A DNA stretch of 64,000 nt from Serratia sp. UGAL515B_01 (GTDB lineage: Bacteria; Pseudomonadota; Gammaproteobacteria; Enterobacterales; Enterobacteriaceae), in contig NZ_CP109901.1 in assembly GCF_033095805.1 (NCBI RefSeq), positions 1,054,001 to 1,118,000 of the forward strand. Direction: 5' to 3'. The notes below the pieces were generated by a model. The model was not told the DNA's origin and made no database searches. It was given only the letters and a program-made list of their open reading frames with translations. This document shows positions 61,109 to 64,000 of this stretch, in pieces (the first letter of the stretch is position 1; each line of letters begins with the position of its first letter). The position numbers were made by a program, and so were the translations under genes.

Positions 61109-64000
61109 ATGGAATATAACCAATTGAACATATTGTTGAAAAAGAAAATTTTCTGGCTCTCTTGGGCTGGGCTGACGGTATTCTCTGCCCCTGTGCTGGC
61201 GGCGGATGCTAATCCGGCGTTGAAAGCGCTGTTCCAGCAAGCAGCATACTGGCATGAGAAATCTCACGATGAGCTGGCGCAGGGCGCTTTGCAGAAAATC
61301 CTGCTGATCGATGAGAATAATGCTGAGGCAATGTATCTATTATCCCTTTATGCCCAGCAGGCTGGAGATAAGACGAATGCGGAATTATGGCAGAAGAAAC
61401 TGAGCGCTGTTTCGCCCAATGATCCCCGCTTACAGGCTTTAATCAGTAACAGCGCAGCGCAGTCTGTCCCTAAGAGCTTACTGACTCAGGCTCGACAGTC
61501 TGCCGCCAAAGGTGACTTTACACAGGCTATTGCCGTTTATCAGTCTATTTTCAATGGTAAACCCCCCATTGATAGCTTGGCCAATGAGTATTATCTCACT
61601 CTGGCTGGCACACCGGCCACTATACCTCAGGCGATTGACGGCCTTAAACAGCGTTTGGCTTTGCAGCCTAATGATACTCAAACCCGAGTAGTTCTAGGCA
61701 AAGTGTTGACTTACCAAGAATCGACGCGTCGGGAAGGAATAAGCATGTTGGCGTCGATGCCGCCAGATAACAGTGAAGCAGATCAGGCCTTGAAGCAGGC
61801 ACTGCTCTGGCTGGCACCTCAACCAACGGATAAACCGCTGTATGATGCCTATCAGCAAAAGCATCCAGAGGATAAAACGGTTGCCGCTCATTACCAAAAA
61901 AATATTGCTGGATCGGCGAAAAGTCAGGGGTTTTCTGAACTGAATAAAGGGGATCTGAGCAAAGCCAAAAGTCAGTTTACCGCTATTTTGGCGAGCAATC
62001 CCAATGATGGCGATGCCTTGGCGGGCATGGGGTTTGCTGCCATGCGCAGTGGCGATTTCAGCCAGGCAGAGAGTTACCTCACACAAGCTGCGAAGCAGGG
62101 GGGACCACAAAGTGCACAATGGGGGGCATTGGCCAAAGACGCTGCTTTTTATGGCAGCCTGGCGAAAGCTAAGCAGGCTGCCAATGCAGGCCGGTTAGAT
62201 GAAGCATTGAGCCTCAGCGCGCCACTGATCAGTGCCACGGGGGAGAAAGGCAACGCGGTGACTATGTTCCGCGCGGATGTAGCCCGTAAGAAGGGTGACT
62301 TTGCCAATGCAGAGCAAATGTACCGCGGCTTGTTGACACAGAATCCACAGAATAATGATGCCAAACTGGGTCTTTACTATCTGTTACTGCAACAGCGTGA
62401 TAAGGGTAAAGACGCAGAGAAGGTACTACAAACCATCCCTGAAAATCTTCGGCCCAAAATCCCGCAGGTAGTGGCTGGAGTGAATGTCGACCCATTGCGC
62501 AAGCAGGCTGCAGCTGCAATGGAGAATAATGAGCCCCAACGAGCGATGGCGCTCCTGCAGCAGGCGTTGGAAAAACAACCTTCGAATGTGTGGGTTCGCT
62601 TGGATATGGCACGTATTCTGAATAAACAGGGACAAGAACTTCAAGCTCAAACCTTGATTTCTCCGCTTATGCAGGTTGGTGCTTCGGCAGACAGTCTTTA
62701 CGCGGCGGCCTTGTTTGCCTCTGAGCGTAATGACTGGTTGAACGTCTCTACCCTGATGGCACGTATTCCGGTGGCAAGGCAAAGTATCGCTATGCGGGGA
62801 TTAGCGGCAACTGCATCAGCAAATCAACAGCGTACCAGTGCAGAAAACTATCTCAAGCAGGGTAACACCGCCGGTGCGATGACAATTTTGCAGAAGTTGG
62901 CTCAAAAACCCCCTTCAGAACCTGCCGCACTTGGGGAGTTAGCTAAAGACCTGATGGAAGTGGGGGATGTTTCCACGGCTGTACAGTTGGTTCGCGACAA
63001 CATGCGCCAGGGTGTGAAAGGAAATGCGGGTGATTATGCAAGCCAGATCGACGTGCTCAATCAGGCGGGCTTAGGCCAGGAGGCGGATGCCTGGCTCAAT
63101 AACCCAGCACTAAGGGCTCGCAGCTCATCAAAAGATATCAGCCAACTGCGTATGGGCAGTGTCATTAACGAGGCAGATAAACTGCGTTTGCAAGGGCAAT
63201 ACGGTGCCGCCTATGACAAGTTGATTGGTGCTTTACAGAGTGACCCACAAAACGCAGGCATCATGTTGGCCATGGGGCGCCTCTATCAATCTGGCAACAT
63301 GAACAAAGAAGCAGGGCAAGTCTACAATTATTTGCTTAGCCGCGATGGCCTTAATCAGGGGGCGAGAGAAGGTGCCGTTGGCGTGGCATTGTCAGAAGGG
63401 GATATTGAACGTGCTAAGCAATTGGTGCGTGGACTGCCAGCGACCAAAACGCCAGACCAACTGTTATTGGCTGCCCGTGTCGCCGAGGCTGATGGCAGCT
63501 ATCCGCAAGCCTTAGCGTTGTTACGCGAGGCAAAGAATCGTATGAATGGCCTTGGCTCAGTAGCCGGAGGGGATACTGCAATGATTGGCGGATTGAGGCT
63601 GGCGGATAATCCTTTTGCCACGCAGAGCGTTTCGTCACCAACGCTGAATACGGCTTCCTCTTCGGCTTATGGTGAAGTTTTGCCTTGGCAGGTAGCTGCG
63701 CCGGGTCTGGCGGGCGGATACACAAAGGCTCAGCAGCACACGCCCGAGACGGTGGCTAAAAACTCGACCTTGCAGAACATTGAACAATTGATGGATGAAA
63801 TACAGAGCAAGGTAGCCACTTGGGTGCAAGGTAATATTTCTCTGCGCGATAACAGCAGTGGCGAAAATGGTCTGAGTAACATCACCGAGATGAGAAGCCC
63901 AATCACGCTATCCGGCATGCCGTTTGATAATGGTCGGGTCAGTTTTGACGTGACGCCAGTGATGTTGCAATCCGGTACACCGTCTAACAGTGCCAATGTA
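61109..64000 (+). CDS. bcsC: BcsC, cellulose export protein (incomplete at window end)
   Basis: First 964 residues. Signal peptide ends near ...FSAPVLAAD. A long TPR solenoid follows (ALFQQAAYWHEKSHDELAQGALQKIL, AEAMYLLSLYAQQAGD, TAILASNPNDGDALAGMGFAAMRSGDFSQAE, MAGRLYQSGNMNKEAGQ-type). The outer-membrane barrel begins near the end (WVQGNISLRDNSSGENGLSN) and is cut off. It directly follows bcsB; the cellulase bcsZ that separates B and C in E. coli is absent here. The ribosome binding site is CAGGAGTTGTTC. Confidence 0.93.
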   Translation, partial: MEYNQLNILLKKKIFWLSWAGLTVFSAPVLAADANPALKALFQQAAYWHEKSHDELAQGALQKILLIDENNAEAMYLLSLYAQQAGDKTNAELWQKKLSAVSPNDPRLQALISNSAAQSVPKSLLTQARQSAAKGDFTQAIAVYQSIFNGKPPIDSLANEYYLTLAGTPATIPQAIDGLKQRLALQPNDTQTRVVLGKVLTYQESTRREGISMLASMPPDNSEADQALKQALLWLAPQPTDKPLYDAYQQKHPEDKTVAAHYQKNIAGSAKSQGFSELNKGDLSKAKSQFTAILASNPNDGDALAGMGFAAMRSGDFSQAESYLTQAAKQGGPQSAQWGALAKDAAFYGSLAKAKQAANAGRLDEALSLSAPLISATGEKGNAVTMFRADVARKKGDFANAEQMYRGLLTQNPQNNDAKLGLYYLLLQQRDKGKDAEKVLQTIPENLRPKIPQVVAGVNVDPLRKQAAAAMENNEPQRAMALLQQALEKQPSNVWVRLDMARILNKQGQELQAQTLISPLMQVGASADSLYAAALFASERNDWLNVSTLMARIPVARQSIAMRGLAATASANQQRTSAENYLKQGNTAGAMTILQKLAQKPPSEPAALGELAKDLMEVGDVSTAVQLVRDNMRQGVKGNAGDYASQIDVLNQAGLGQEADAWLNNPALRARSSSKDISQLRMGSVINEADKLRLQGQYGAAYDKLIGALQSDPQNAGIMLAMGRLYQSGNMNKEAGQVYNYLLSRDGLNQGAREGAVGVALSEGDIERAKQLVRGLPATKTPDQLLLAARVAEADGSYPQALALLREAKNRMNGLGSVAGGDTAMIGGLRLADNPFATQSVSSPTLNTASSSAYGEVLPWQVAAPGLAGGYTKAQQHTPETVAKNSTLQNIEQLMDEIQSKVATWVQGNISLRDNSSGENGLSNITEMRSPITLSGMPFDNGRVSFDVTPVMLQSGTPSNSANV

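Overview
The window looks like a chromosomal stretch of an Enterobacterales bacterium. Conserved enterobacterial genes or blocks include yajD, yehS, sseA, osmF-yehYXW, yedA, an OmpC/OmpF-type porin, dinG-ybiB and a bcs cellulose operon. Dispersed ~130 bp repeats and the gene mix suggest a Serratia/Yersinia-like member (Yersiniaceae), but genus is inference.

Layout. 1-16.7 kb is mostly core: the yajD start (cut by the window edge), a RIO-type kinase, a suppressor-of-fused family protein, a small palindromic MITE-like element followed by a decayed IS1, an orphan Tat-exported solute-binding protein, small secreted/lipoproteins, yehS, a CDF cation transporter, sseA, a DUF192 protein, a Gfo/Idh/MocA oxidoreductase, the OsmF-type osmoprotectant ABC operon and yedA. 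16.8-40.0 kb is an accessory island, bounded at both ends by the same 21 bp repeat in inverted orientation. 40.0-64.0 kb is core again: a MerR-headed lipid-modification cluster (Cfa-like methyltransferase, DUF1365, FAD oxidoreductase, SDR, chalcone-isomerase-like, DUF3833), a SufR-like regulator, azlCD, a porin, dinG, a paiB-like gene, ybiB, and the bcs genes up to a bcsC that runs off the window.

Inside the island: an IS91-type transposase gene split by an IS3-family element; a lipoprotein; a DUF4225-like membrane protein convergent with a small membrane protein; a ribbon-helix-helix-like protein; then a complete 7,073 bp Tn3-family transposon (36 bp inverted repeats, 5 bp target duplication CTATA) whose cargo is an AT-rich two-gene operon. 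That operon encodes a NACHT-type STAND NTPase and a RelA/SpoT-type nucleotide synthetase, with the stop and start codons overlapping by one base. I consider this pair the best candidate for an undescribed system, probably an abortive-infection type phage defence.

Downstream of the transposon lies a second module: a 98-residue unknown protein, an Aca2/DUF1870-like HTH regulator and a DEAD/DEAH helicase with helicase-associated repeats. It has an 18 bp palindrome in the promoter spacer and a stem-loop near the ribosome binding site, an arrangement reminiscent of anti-CRISPR loci. A third module is an SOS-box-controlled group: a tail-fibre-like protein with an S74 chaperone domain, a colicin-D-type tRNase bacteriocin and its immunity protein. 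Several island modules are separated by copies of a conserved double stem-loop repeat with one compensatory base-pair change.

No tRNA, rRNA or CRISPR array was recognised. All family assignments come from reading the sequence; no database search was run.
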